A program made the position numbers and the translations under genes. From Atriophallophorus winterbourni (taxonomy: Eukaryota; Platyhelminthes; Trematoda; Plagiorchiida; Microphallidae), in the NCBI GenBank assembly GCA_013407085.1, contig JACCGJ010018522.1, positions 43,564-107,563 of the forward strand: a DNA stretch of 64,000 nucleotides, written 5' to 3'. Positions 34,491 through 45,800 of the stretch are shown one piece after another (position 1 is the first letter of the stretch; every line of letters starts with the position of its first letter). The notes beneath the pieces were generated by a model. That model did no database searches, was not told where the DNA came from, and saw only the letters and a program-made list of their open reading frames with translations.

Positions 34491-34838
34491 TATTTTGAGC
34501 TCCTGTTAATCAGGATATACTGTTCTTACACTTACACGTACGTGGACATATTATACCTTGTTGGACTCCTCTCGAAGTCAGCTTTCTGGATATACCACTC
34601 TCGTAGCGGTATTCGATAATACGAGCAAATTCGGATTCATCGTGATTTTCCCATATTGGATCTACGCGTGCAACTCTGTTAATACGCTTCAAGTCCTTAA
34701 AGGGATTAACGTCATCGGAAAGATCTTATTGTTCGCCGTCGACTGGTTATATATTCAACGTCGTGAGACCAACTACCGAGGCTCATCGCCGGAATCAATT
34801 CTGACTTTGCTCTTATTAGTGCACACAACCCTGACCGG

Positions 34839-34999
34839 ATGACCCCGAAAACGATACAAAGCGCACCGGGATGCATGTGCACGGTTTGCCGAAAGTCGGT
34901 AATTCCTAAGGCGAGGTCTGTCACGTGTTACGCCTGTTTGTTAAAAGTGCATGCGAAATGTGACAAATCGCTGACTTCGGATTTAGTATCGATTATTAA
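34839..34999 (+). pseudogene. CR1 ORF1 (copy C), N-terminal part of PHD-type finger
   Basis: Starts MTPKTIQSAPGCMCTVCRKS. Visible zinc ligands are CTVC, CYAC, then H and C in KVHAKC; the frame then enters the inserted element at TTAA 34996-34999. The last two ligands needed for a C4HC3 PHD finger are found on the far side (36372 onwards: CPGVCYVCLVC). Such fingers occur in ORF1 of several CR1-like LINEs. Confidence 0.75.
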
Positions 35000-35093
35000 C
35001 CCTTTACGCCCTGAATTAATTTTTCAATGAAAATAAAAATTTTAATCGAGCTTATGGTGTAGTAAATAGTTATGATACGCATTTTTTAATATA

Positions 35094-36225
35094 CACTCAA
35101 ATCTCAGTACTATGCCACCCGTTGGAACCGAGCAAGAGTGGCATAGTAGCGAGAGTGGCATAGTAACGAGGTTTTGTAAAAACGGCTTTATTTTCTCAAG
35201 TCCATCATTTATTTGCTCAATCGATCAATCAAAGCTCTTAGAAATCGTTGACTGACGCATCTTCTTTCGTCGGATCTCGTTCATCTCGTTGTCTAGCCGA
35301 TCACACGCTTGCATCAGTCTCGTCCAGGTTGAAGTCTTCATCTGCAGAGAACTGCCTGAGTAAGGGCCGGAGAACCTGCTGCTGCCAATCAATAAGGGAT
35401 TGGGAATCCACCGCTCCAGCTTCGCCCTGCACTGTCTTGAACGTGTCGCCATTGCGCTTCTTGAAGCAGTCTAACCAACCGTCGCTCGCCATGAAGTCTG
35501 GGATGTGCATCAGCTCGGCCAGTTTTATCGCCTTCTCCTTGATCAGATCGCCGCTGACAGGCAGATTCAGTCCTATTGCTTGCTTCAGACACATCAGCAC
35601 TCCCTCCTCAAACTTCGAGTCGTGAGGCTGCGTCAGCTTCATGCGCTTCGATGGAACTCCTGCTTTGATTGCAGCTTCAATTGCATCCTTCTTGCTGAGA
35701 ATGCCGTTCACGGTGGTTCTCTTAACTTCGACGCCCCATTTCATGCTAATCTCCCTCGCCAACTTGGACTGATTCGGCTCCTTCTTCGCAGCGTCGATGA
35801 TCTAGAACTTTTCCTTCAGCGTAAAGTCCGTTCGCTTAAGTTTCTGAGCTGACTTTATGGGTTGAATAGTTTGAAAAATAACGATGTCACTGTTGTGAGT
35901 GTCTGTTTGTGAGCGCGCTTTCGTGGGTCTATATATCGATACTCAAAGCAAGAGTAGGAAAGAGGCTCGTTGTTGTGCGTGAGATGATTGGCTTGTTGTA
36001 GCTGGCGTCAGGGAGAAACATCGCGTGTTTGACCTTGAATCAGGCTATATGCCTAAAATGCGCAAAAATGCACTTTTAAATAGTCACAGAATAGTGGCAT
36101 AGTAGCGAGAGTAGGGAGTGGCATAGTAAATTTATTTTGTAATGAATTTTGTCGGGACCGAGCAAAAGTGGCATAGTAGCGAGAGTGGAATAGTAACGAG
36201 GTGGCACAGTACCGAGATTTGAGTG
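35094..36225. mobile_element. Tigger/pogo-type DNA transposon, internally deleted
   Basis: Inverted termini CACTCAAATCTCAGTACTAT and the complement of ATAGTA/ACAGTACCGAGATTTGAGTG end in TA on both sides (35092-35093 and 36226-36227), the Tc1/mariner target duplication. Both arms also carry directly repeated GTGGCATAGTAGCGAGAGTG and TAGTAACGAGG motifs, likely transposase binding sites. Total length 1132 bp. Confidence 0.88.
35225..35860 (-). pseudogene. Tigger transposase remnant: CENP-B-like DNA-binding domain, catalytic core deleted
   Basis: Minus strand: KRTDFTLKEKF, a TAG stop, then SKLAREISMKWGVEVKRTTV and NGILSKKDAI (first helix-turn-helix), FEEGVLMCLKQAIGLNLPVS, GDLIKEKAIKLAELM, ASDGWLDCFKKRNG (second CENP-B-type HTH), DEDFNLDETDAS. 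In pogo/Tigger proteins FN-x-DET opens the DDE domain, but here it is followed almost at once, in another frame, by NEIRRKKMRQSTISKSF, which resembles the family's extreme C-terminus. So the DDE core is deleted. The element needs a transposase from elsewhere. Confidence 0.85.
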
Positions 36226-36363
36226 TATATTTGAGTATATATATTAGGAAAGTTATAAACGTGTGACGAATTCGTCACATTCGGGTCTCCAGTGGCATTA
36301 CTCTCGCTATAAGCCTTTTTATTTTATGTGACGAATTCGTCACATACGGGCGTAAAGGGTTAA

Positions 36364-37513
36364 TGGAGATGATTGTCCTGGTGTCTGTTATGTTTGTCTG
36401 GTTTGCAAGGCCAAATCAACACCGTCAGCCTCGGCGGCGAAAACCCCTGAATATGATATTGAGACCCGTCTAAATGGAATGGAATCCAGCATACAAATAC
36501 TGAATGAACTGATAATAAACGTCATAAAGGCACCGTCGTTACCCGACTTAGAGGTTACTGCCGAAGAGCCGGTAGATAATCCATCATACTCGAGCAGGCT
36601 ACCATTTGCCCAGATAACCGCGCAGATGGCGACTAAAACGGGGAAGCGTTCGTTGGGATCAGTGACTCCTCGACTTAACGGAACCGAGCAAGGACTCAAA
36701 AAATCCACTACTAAAATGACTGAGTCAAATTATAAAATAAAGTCCGCGGGTGTAAACCTTAGCGTTATATGTACAAACGTGACCGAGTCGCAGGAAACGC
36801 TGTTTGAAGCTAAGCAAAAACATGACTTAGCTGAGTGGTATAAACTCTGCAATCAGATGAGAATGGCCGCAGTTACTCCTTCATCAATAGTTCGATTAAA
36901 CCGCCACCTGAATTCTCCTCACAAGGATGATCCTCGCCTTTTAAGAATAACGCTGCAATCTGCGGAGGACGTGGAAAACGTACTCTTAAATGCTTACATT
37001 CTTGGAGGTGTTCCAGAGACTAAATGTCGTATCCATGCAGACCTACCATGGTGGGAGCGAAAGTCGTCGCAGAAATCTCGTGAAGAACGTACTCCAAGAA
37101 GTATTGTAATTCTTGGTGTTCCAGAAGATGCTGCTGACGTACCTTCTCAAGAAAAGTCTGAGCACGACCACAAACAGTGGAAATATCTAGCCGAAACAAT
37201 TGGTATTAAAAATACAGTACTTGTGGATGCTTTTAGGATACCGCGATCTGCCAACTATAAAGGGCAAGGTCCTAGCCCTTTAAAGCTAACCTTCTTCACG
37301 ACCGAAATGAGTGATACTATCAAAAGTGAATGGAAAGCTAATAGAAAAAACCTACCCCCAAACGTCAAGTTGAGCTTGCCCAAGGTAATAGCCGGTAGCA
37401 AGCAAACGGATAGTACCGACCCTCAAACGCCTAGTGATGATGTTCAACCTGAATGTCATGTGATGGCTCCAAAAAACGTGAGCATTCCGACTCTAACCGA
37501 GTCGGCCCTTTGA
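36364..37513 (+). pseudogene. CR1 ORF1 (copy C), main part
   Basis: Continues the split frame from the piggyBac right end: remaining zinc ligands (CPGVCYVCLVC), then EYDIETRLNGMESSIQ with heptad-like spacing, a Ser/Pro-rich linker, and the conserved ORF1 blocks (NYKIKSAGVNLSVICTNVTE, WYKLCNQMRMAAVTPSS, EDVENVLLNAYILGGVPET, IHADLPWWERKS, ILGVPEDAADVPS, EWKANRKNLPPNVKLSLPKV). The frame stays open to TGA 37511-37513. Apart from the insertion ORF1 is intact. It overlaps the start of pol by about 60 bases. Confidence 0.83.
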
Positions 37514-40341
37514 TAACTTTCAATGGTTTGAACACCACAAACTTTATAAGATATTTATATACAAATGCACAAAGCCTTCCAAACAAATTACCTGAGCTAA
37601 CCGAGATATGTTCGCGCTACTCACCTGATATTATCGCCATTACAGAAACATGGTATTCTTCCCAGTTGATTGAAACGTAGATATCAATTCCAAATATGAA
37701 TTTGATAATGAACGATCGAGAGAGAAGTGGTGGTGGTATTGCTCTTTATTACCATAATCGACTCCAGTGCCATCCAATAGACAAGACAGAATTCACGCTC
37801 GAAGATACAATTTGGTGCTCTTTAACGCTGATATCTGGTGAAGTTTGCATTATTGGTGTGGTCTACCGGTCCCCTTCATCTACGGAATCGTACAACGGAA
37901 GGTTGATCCAAGTGCTTCAGCGCTTGACTCGCACCCAGCAAGCAACGACACTTATTATGGGTGATTTTAATCTGTCCACCCTTTATCTCAGGGACGATTA
38001 CTCTCCACAAACGCTAGAATACCGATTCAGAGAGGTACTAGATTCAGCCCCGTTATACAACCATGTTCACGAATGCACCCTCTGTCTTGGATTTGGTGTT
38101 AAATTCGGAAGAACAATCTATCGAAGCGATCGAATTCCAGGCTCCGCTGGGTCTTAGCGACTATTCAGTGCTTGTGTTTGACTATGTTTGCAGTACTCAG
38201 CAATCGCTTGCTCCGAATGGGGTGGTTCGACGGGTAGATAAATTGGCCCTGAGTAAATCGCTCGTGCAGATTCCGCATTTTGAGATGGACAACATAAGCC
38301 CTGACGCGCAATGGAACGAACTTGTAGGTTTTCTGAAACTGAAGATAGACGAGAACTCACAGCAGAACAAAAAAGTGGATATCAATGAAGCGAGAAGCGT
38401 GTGTGCAGCACGAAGCCAACAATACTTCTACTTCTTGGCAACATTTCCGTATGTTACGCAACAAAGTGACTGAACTTATTCGGGAGGACAAGGAAGCGCA
38501 CCAATTGATGCTGCTGTCAAAAATGGAACGCAACCCTAAATTACTATACAAAATCATGAACGCGAAAGCGAAAGTCAAACCAGGTAATTTTCCCATCCAG
38601 TACGGTGAAAAACTCACTGAAACAGCGTTGGAAACCGCAAATGCTCTAGCAATTTACTACTCTAAAGTGTTCGTGCCAAAGGTTTTAGTGGAACGTTTTG
38701 AGTATTCAATCGAACCAGGAATCGAAACATTGTGCGATATTTCGATAAATCCAATGATTGTTGCAAGTCATTTACTCAAACTAAATGTAAGAAAATCCCC
38801 AGGAGCGGATGGCATCACACCGGATGTGCTCAGGTTCTGTCACCGTCAGCTTTGTGAACCGCTCTTCAGCCTGTTTAACTATTCGTTGCTTAAGGGAGTT
38901 GTACCGAAAGATTGGAAGTCCGGCGTGTTAACACCTATCTTCAAAGGCGGTTGCCGATCTGACGCTGGAAATTATCGTCCCGTCAAACTTTTACCTGTAA
39001 TTGCTAAGCTCATGGAACGTATAGTCTCGAAAAAAATGGTTGCACACTTTGAATCGCAGAATTTGTTTTCGCCAGCGCAGCATGGATTTCGATCTCATCG
39101 CTCGTGTCTAACGAATCTTCCAATAGCGTTAGACGACTGGACAAAGGAGTTTGATAGAAGTTCTCGCATCCACGTCTGTTACCTAGACATTTCGAAAGCT
39201 TCAATTGCTTCTTCAAAAACTGATGCGTTTAGGAATATGTGATCCACTCCTCTCATGGTTGTGCGACTATCTTCAGATCGCGACGCCCAAGTTAAAGTTA
39301 ACGGAGCGCTATCCCAAACGTTCAAAACCACCAGTGGAGTCCCACAAGGGATCTGTGCTAGGCCCGCTCCTCTTTCTGCTGTACATAAATGATTTCCCCC
39401 CCCTCATATCGTCCAAAATGGTCCTGTTCGCAGATGACATGAAAATTTGGACGCCAATAAGTTCTGCAGAGGATTGTGAGAAACTGCAAATGGATTTGGA
39501 CAGCGTGTCGAATTGAGCGGTCATGAATGACATGTCATTCAATATACAGAAATGTAAGATGCTCCATCTTGGCCAGAATGTTCCTTGGACATATCGATTA
39601 AGAACTGAAAACCTAGCATGGAGCTCGTTGTAAAAAGATCTTGGAGTGTGGATTAGCAGGAACCTGAAGAGCACAGCGCACTGCCAGAACATATGTGGAC
39701 GAGCAAACAGATTGTTGGGTATCTTTCGAAGAATATTTGGAAGATTCTCTCTGGTAACCTTACCAAGGATAATGAATGTCTACCTTCGCCCTACGATGGA
39801 GTATGCGGTAGAGGTCTGGGCTCCTTGGATGCGAAAAGATATTGCTCTCTCCGATAAAATCTATCATAGAGCAACAAAGTTTGTGATTGGTCTTCGCAAT
39901 TTTCCATACACCGAAAGATTGCAACGTCTAGGTCTATGCGAATTTACCCAAAGGAGGATACGACTTGGTATTATTTTGACATATAGAATTGTGTCTACTG
40001 AAGGACATCCACTAAAACACTTGCTCGATGTGTGTTATGGGAAAGTGACACGCAGACATACCTTATCCCTTTACGTTCCAAGTTCCCGTATTATTGTCGG
40101 CGCCATTTTTTCGCCGTACGTGCTATATTTCTTTGGAATTCCCTACCCCAACATGTGGTGGACTCTCCTTGCCTGGCGGCGTTTAAAGCGAAATTGGACT
40201 TACATATGCAAAAGAATAACATTCGTGAGCCTTACATTCATCTCAATATTGTTTTCGACTATTGTATTATGCCTGTTTTTTATTCCATACCGTAATCCTG
40301 TGGTTTGTAAAGTATTAACTTTTTCAACCATAAATCCTTGA
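37453..40341 (+). pseudogene. CR1 pol (copy C): endonuclease + RT, several lesions
   Basis: Endonuclease from TNAQSLPNKLPELTEICSRY; TAG at 37678-37680 where copy A has a Glu codon; GGGIALYYHNRLQ; frame break at about 38063 where a small deletion removes the block before PSVLDLVL. RT in a new frame from 38385: KSPGADGITPDVLRF, WKSGVLTPIFKGG, QHGFRSHRSC, then a 17-bp deletion inside the SKAFDRV block shifts the frame at 39200. The palm continues at 39205-39516 (LFADDMKIW) and the thumb at 39646 (ISRNLKSTAHC). Two of these lesions are identical in copy B. Confidence 0.85.
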
Positions 40342-40344
40342 ATC

Positions 40345-41816
40345 TTGGTACCATTATGTTAGTCAACGTTTATGCACCGACGCTCTCTGTGACGCCTGAT
40401 GAGAAGGACGCTTTTTATCATAAACTCGCAACTGTCCTCAAAACCGTGCCGCAGAATAACTGTGTAGTGGTATTGGGTGATTTCATTGCTAGAGTTGGTG
40501 TGGATTACGAATCTTGGCAAAACTGTCTCGAGAGGTTCGGTGTAGGTAAAAACAAATTAAAATGGACAACGCCTTTTAGAATTGTGTACACAGTTCAGCC
40601 TTTGTGTCAGTAACAACTTTTTCAAACAAAACCACAGCATAATGTCTCTTGGAAACATCCTCGCTCTAAGCATTGGCATCAGCTTGATCTTATTCTTGTT
40701 AGGCGCACTAATTTTGGAAGCGTGCTCCTCAGCAGATCAATCAAATCGCAGACTGCGATACTGATCATTCACTGGTCTGTGCAAAACTGAAGCTTCCCCA
40801 CACAAGATTTCACCGCCCCAAATTTTCTGCTAAGCCTAGCATAGACGTCACTCGCATGTGTGAACCTAATCTATCTGCGCTATTCGCAAAAGCATTCACA
40901 GCCGAGTTCAGCAAGACAACCCAACTCGAATCGCATTCCGAAAACTGGTAATCGATAAAAAAGTTGCATATGCCGAGTCGCACTTTCCACTTTCGGTCCG
41001 AAGAAAGCTCGAACGATCGACTGTTCCGAAGCACAAGCTTCTGAGATGACTGCTGTGTTGGATGAGAAACGGTCAGCATTCTTGAGGTTCAAAGGTATGC
41101 CAACAGATGAAAACTTACGTCCTCTAAGAGCAGCTATAAATAAGGTCAAACAGACTGCAAGGCGTTGTGCAAACGACTATTGGACTGAAGTTAGCCTCAA
41201 TATCCAAAAAGCTGCGGATACCGGAAATTTTCACGGTATGTATGATGGGATCAAGAGAGCCATTGGCCCAAACAAACTTAAAACGGCTCATATTAGGTCT
41301 GAATCTGGTAACCCGGTTGTCGATAAAACTCAACAGATGGAAATATTTTTAAAGCACTTCTCCTCTCCTAACTCTATGGACAGTACGGTTCTACCACATG
41401 CACTTGAAAATGTCGAGCTGTTGCCGACTATTGAATATCTAGATACTCCACCTACCCTTGATGAGCTCAATAAGGCAATCGACCGCTTAGCGAATAAGAA
41501 GGCCCTGGTGGCGACGGAATTACACCTGAGCTCATCAAATGCTGTAGAGCAGCATTATTACAACCTCTTGACCTTTGCTTCTGCAGTGCTGGCAGGAGGG
41601 GTTTGTCCCAGAAGAGATGCGAGACACAAAGACACAAATCTCAATGTGTATTTCGCTAGGGAAGATCAACCGTTGACATGATCTTCTCCATGAGACAACT
41701 TCACGAAAATTGTCGGGAACAGCGCATGCCATTATACGCTGTTTTTATTGAATTATCGAGGGCAATCAACCACGTCGGAAGGGAGGGTATTTTCAAAATG
41801 CTTGATCTGATAAGTA
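40345..41816 (+). mobile_element. RTE-type LINE fragment: endonuclease to early RT, with deletion
   Basis: Starts in the endonuclease (IMLVNVYAPTLSVTPDEKDA, VVVLGDFIARVG), then LCVSNNFFKQ, and in another frame SKHWHQLDLILVRR. From 41046 one frame gives DEKRSAFLRFKGMPTDENL, VKQTARRCANDYW, NIQKAADTGNFHGMYDGIKR, IGPNKLK, GNPVVDKTQQME, PPTLDELNKAIDRLANKKAL, GGVCPRRDARHKD. A deletion then joins this to VDMIFSMRQLHENCREQRM and VFIELSRAINHVGREGIF. It is cut at 41816 by a dispersed repeat. Internal frame changes make it inactive. Confidence 0.85.
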
Positions 41817-41817
41817 G

Positions 41818-42050
41818 TATGCAAAGTATGAGAGCACAAGCCCAATCCAGGCAAAGTGCCGCACAGTCAGCTAAGATGCTGTCAGGTTGCCCAGTCCTAG
41901 ACAGATATGAGGGGGAAATAAAAATACAAATGGTAGTGAGACTACAGCTTGTTTCAGCATGCAGCTCACTACCGTTGGACAATCAATTTAGCACGATGTT
42001 AGCCGCACAGAACAAAAATGCTGCACGATTGCACATCCGTGCCTCGGGCT
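41818..42050 (-). repeat. dispersed repeat family alpha, copy
   Basis: About 235 bp sharing GCACAAGCC.ATCCAGGCAA, GTGCCGCACAGTCAG, TGTCAGGTTGCCCAG, GGTAGTGAGACT, TTTCAGCATGCAGCTCACTA, AATTTAGCACGATGTTAGCC and GCACGATTGCACATCCGTGC with six or more other copies. Minus is assigned because the CATA-type tail is taken as the 3' end. It interrupts the RTE element. Confidence 0.85.
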
Positions 42051-42059
42051 GCTTCCGAC

Positions 42060-42203
42060 GGTGAGATATATTTATTTACTACTGGCAGGAGTGTCCCACA
42101 AGAGATGGGAGACACAAAGCTTATCACGCGATCTAGAAATAAGGGTGATCTAGTCGACCGCAACAATTACAGAGAAATTTATCTTCTAACTGTTGTAGGC
42201 TAG
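42060..42203 (+). pseudogene. RTE-type LINE fragment (start of RT)
   Basis: Reads VPQEMGDTKLITRSRNKGDL, then VDRNNYREIYLLTVVG. In RTE elements this block (V-P-x-D-M-R-D-x-K-I-V-x-x-x-K-N-K-G-x-R-S-D-C-N-N-Y-R-G-I-S-L-L) precedes the MIFSMRQL block. Here it lies on the far side of an alpha repeat, after the MIFSMRQL block, so it is from another copy or a rearranged piece. Confidence 0.65.
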
Positions 42204-42829
42204 TCTTGCAGATGTAGCTTCAAGTTTTAGTTGATAAAATTTACGACGAATCTCAATGTTTATGTTTTCGTCGCTGAGATAATATGTTCCAACCTGGAGT
42301 GACCAGTGGACCAGCTTTCAACTGTTCCAAGTGACCCTTCAAGTGTCAATTCCATATCACAAGTATATTCAGACCAAACATCCGGGATGGGGGCCGTTTA
42401 ACAACTGTGATTTAAGGGACCCAAAAAACATTGACCTCGACACTTTTCTGATCACGCATCATACATGAGTTTTAATCTGAACCTTTGAACAAGTTTTGGC
42501 TTCCGTGATACAATCCTTATTGTCCTGCCGTTTTCGTCTACCTTCTTTGGACGCTATTGCAGTAATCAATCTACTACAGATGCCACCCGGAATCACGCCA
42601 CATATATCGAGTGACTAACCTAAATAACACTATTACCGAGAAGTAAAAGGTTTGATCAGATTAAAAGAACGAAATAGGTTTAATGAATGTCAAATTATAC
42701 CTAGATACGATAATTTCGAAAGAAGTAACTTGTGGCATACAAGATCGAAAACCATTGTCATTGCTGATTCTTTTTCAGAGGTGGTTGTGATCTAAGCATA
42801 ACAACTGACAGGTTCGAGCGTCATTCATT

Positions 42830-43930
42830 TTATTTTTATTACCGATGGTGGCATGAACAAAAGGCACGTACAGCATGTGTAGTAGTTAGTTCTCTATATT
42901 GAAATTCTTTGGCAAACATTTGAGCGCACCAATGAATAGAAGACTCCATTTCAAATGTGGATAAAATCACGGAAATTGGCGAACATCGGATAATATATCG
43001 GTCTCAACGCCGCTGGACGTCTATTTCCGGTCAGAAGCGGAGCAGTCAGCAGTCAATTAAATGAATCTCGTCACAACCTAATATCCTCATTTGGTGCATG
43101 TGATTAGGAAACAAGCGACGTTTTGGAAGCTCTTTGGCTTCGAAGAATCACAAAGTGATTCCAGGCCGGGCGATCAAGGCGCTTAAAAGTACTTCGGTTC
43201 TGTTCGGCTAACACCGTGCTAAATGGATTGGCCACCGGTAGTGAGCTGCATGCTGAAATACGCTGCAGTCTCACAACCATTTTCTGATCTTTTTCTTCAT
43301 ATTTGTCTAGGCCTGGGCAATCTGACAGTACCTTAGACCACGTGCAGTCTCTGAATGTGCGGCACTTTGTTTGGATCAGGCTTGCTTTCATACCATACCA
43401 CACATATTACTTATTTGAAATCGTCATGCTCTTCAGGTGTAGATCTACGATCGACATAGACCGACGGAAGCCATGCTATGTATGATGGGATCGAGAAAGT
43501 CGTTGGTCGAAACAAAGTTAAAACATCTGACGTTAAGTCACCATATGATACATTGATTAAAGGTAAGGTTTACAAAATGCCGGATGTCACAGACTAATCT
43601 CCAAGACTGTGTAAACTCGTCATTATTCCGACGCTGGCATGAAGGACTCAGTTCAATGTATTGGTAACATTTCAAAAACATTTGAAATTCACCGGTCGTC
43701 AAAGAAGCACGTGATCTTTAAACGTTGTCTGGAATTTTCTCCGCTCTGCATCTGAAGCAGGTTTTTAGGACAAGAGCAGAAGTATAGCTACACAGCCGAT
43801 TGGATTGCAAGCTTTTGCATGTGAACATATTGAGCTAAAACAAGGTATGGCATATCCTAATGCATGAGCTGCTGTTTGCATACGATTCCGTTATCATTAC
43901 TCACTCCCAAGATTACTAACAAACTTGGAC
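42830..43930 (+). mobile_element. RTE-type LINE scraps around an alpha repeat
   Basis: 42830-43110 resembles the RTE 5' UTR at 33770-34090 (GCGCACCAATGAA.AG, CCTCATTTGGTGCATGTGAT). 43460-43545 reads CYVWWDRESR-type decay, with the frame MYDGIEKVVGRNKVKTSDVK matching MYDGIKRAIGPNKLKTAHIR at 41239. 43757-43930 retains a VFRTRAEVYL-like block and an ITHSQD-like block from the RT. All are short, stop-rich and collinear with RTE, suggesting one very old copy with an alpha insertion at about 43150. Confidence 0.55.
43150..43408 (+). repeat. dispersed repeat family alpha, copy
   Basis: Contains GGCTAACACCGTGCTAAATG, GGTAGTGAGCTGCATGCTGA, GTCTAGGCCTGGGCAATCTG, GTGCGGCACTTTG and ends GCTTTCATACCATACC. 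The first 30 bases (AGAATCACAAAGTGATTCCA…) resemble sequence at 45076 and 45317, so the left border may belong to the neighbouring repeat. Confidence 0.85.
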
Positions 43931-44689
43931 TGGCGAAAATACCCTGTCGGAAGAGAAACGTTCTAACATGCCTGCAAATTTCATTTGTATAACGAATATA
44001 CGATCGGTTCCAGGCATCTTACAGTCAATTAACCGGCATAACACTTGACATTGCCATCAAATGATGGTTCATAAAAATATTACATGAATTTTTTTATTCA
44101 AAACAACCGTTCTCCCGTGCATAACGAGGACAAGGTAAGGGGTATGGAGGAGAAGATGAGACGGTTTCATTAATCGACCGGATCAAATGGAAGGCACAAT
44201 GGTCGGAAATGAGACCAAACACGTTGGGGAGTGAAAAACACATTCCAAAAATAAGCCCGTTTTGGAAGGCGCATCACAGGATAGTGGCATTCAGTTCACT
44301 GTTGATCGGTTGCTGTTTAATCAAAGCGACCTTGAATAAATGGAAAATTAATCAAGAATAACGAAAGGTGAAATAAATGACATTTTCACTACGAAAATAT
44401 AATTTTTTTAAAGCTGAAACGAACACGAAGTAGCTTTTAATCGCTTTAAGATACGGGAATGATTATACTCGCTCAGGGAAACAGGTTAAATGTTTGGTTA
44501 ATATGTCAAAGGCATTTTCCTTTTGTCAAACATCTTCACTAGCAGCCGTAGAAAAAGTAGACAAGTTGCAAACAGCCTCACAGAAAATGGTTCGCCACAT
44601 GATTGAGAGTGCAATACCCGATTGGCGGGATAATCCGAAGTAGCGATGACAAATACAAACTCAAGAAACTATAACCCAGTAAAAGATAT
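43931..44689. other. spacer, nothing recognised
   Basis: No coding block or repeat recognised on either strand. Contains a GGGGTATGGAGGAGAAGATG purine-rich stretch around 44140-44165 of unknown meaning. Confidence 0.4.
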
Positions 44690-45470
44690 CCTCATATGCA
44701 TGTACTTCCATTACACACGCACACCCCACGACCAGTTCCGTGTTGTTTGCACTCAATACGATCAGCATTCACAGGAGCTGAAAGAGTGGAAAACAAGTCG
44801 TGCTTCCAAGACACTGTTGGATAAGGTTGCTATGATAAACGTGTTCAATTACATGTGCCCAAACACATGTAGATTGGGTTTAAACCCATGAATATAAACA
44901 AAAATGCACATGTGTATTCATTTTCATCGCACACACCCAACGACTAATTTCGCGCAGTAAGACAGCAACATCAGGATCAGCGCGCGCATGAAACAGTAGA
45001 AGAATGGAAAACAAGTTGCGCTCGTATACCATCGGAATATATGGTTATTACAAGAAACACGATGTTCAAATATAGAATCACAAGGTGATTCATGTAAAAG
45101 CGCTCTGTGCTTATACATGATCAATATAGTGTGTTGCTCACATCCCCATCCCCTATACACAACTACCGGTTTCTGGCTCCTTTCCGCCATCAGGTTGAGA
45201 CAGTAAGATTAGGTTCAGTGAACCTTGAAACAGTGGTAAAGTGGTAAACAAAGTTATACTTGTATGCCACTGTTACATAGGGTTTGTACAACGAACCACG
45301 ATGTTCAAACACAAAACCACATAGTGATTCGTGGTCAAGCACTCAAGGCGGTTATGGATGACCATAGTGATGTGTTGCTTACATCCACCGAAATAACACT
45401 CCACTACCGGTTTCTGGTTGTTTTCCGATAAAATGTCGAGACAGTTACATCAGGTTCTGTGAGTCTTGGT
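44690..45470. repeat. cluster of degenerate hammerhead-SINE (beta) and linked repeats
   Basis: On the minus strand 44690-44790 and 44916-45000 match the beta SINE (TTTTCCATTCTTCTACTGTT, GTCGT(G/T)GGGTGTG(T/C)G) with decayed ribozyme cores (44724-44760; 44936-44977). Two ~240-base spaced copies of GATGTTCAAA…ATCACAAGGTGATTCATG-like sequence (45061, 45301) are each followed by TAGTG.TGTTGCT.ACATCC and CTACCGGTTTCTGG. This is an old array of short repeats, not a gene. Confidence 0.65.
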
Positions 45471-45722
45471 TGCTTATAAGCGTCTTGATTGACCGAGAAT
45501 GACGTTGTAATTCTGTAATTGAACATCGCGGTTTTTTGTTAAATCCCTATTTAACAGTGACATATAAGTATAGCTTTGTTTACGACTGGTTTAAGGCTCA
45601 GTGTTACCATCTGTTGATAGCTAACAGCCAAAAACGTATTGGATGCATATGCGGGTAATGAGAAACCACAATATATTAATGTGGTAGCGCAAGCGGATCA
45701 TAATCCTACTATACCTATACCT

Positions 45723-45800
45723 ACCTTGTGAGCCAAACAGCACTAAACCGGTCGTGATGTGTGTGTGTTTGATGGAAGTACATGCAAATGAGCATTAATA
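45723..45800 (+). repeat. beta SINE remnant, ribozyme core lost
   Basis: AGCCAAACAGCACTAAACCG then GTCGTGATGTGTGTGTG and GATGGAAGTACATGCAAATG match the beta element, but CTGATGA and GAAA are both mutated. Confidence 0.55.

Larger units (their letters stand above)
34996..36363. mobile_element. piggyBac-type non-autonomous element, TTAA target duplication
   Basis: TTAA at 34996-34999 and 36360-36363 flank inverted termini CCCTTTACGCCC and GGGCGTAAAGGG. Removing the element plus one TTAA exactly rejoins the ORF1 frame and completes the zinc finger, as expected for seamless piggyBac insertion. The right arm has two copies of the palindrome GTGACGAATTCGTCAC (36263-36278, 36328-36343). Without the nested Tigger element only about 230 bp belong to this element and no transposase is present, so it is a MITE. 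Confidence 0.9.
34500..40347 (+). mobile_element. CR1-like LINE, copy C (plus), with nested insertions
   Basis: Longest CR1 copy here: probable 5' UTR (34500-34838), ORF1 (34839-37513, interrupted), pol (37453-40300) and the subfamily 3' end (AACCATAAATCCTTGAATCT at about 40325). A piggyBac-type element with TTAA duplications splits ORF1 at 34996-36363, and a Tigger-type element sits inside that. Downstream it abuts an RTE fragment at 40345-40348. Confidence 0.87.
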
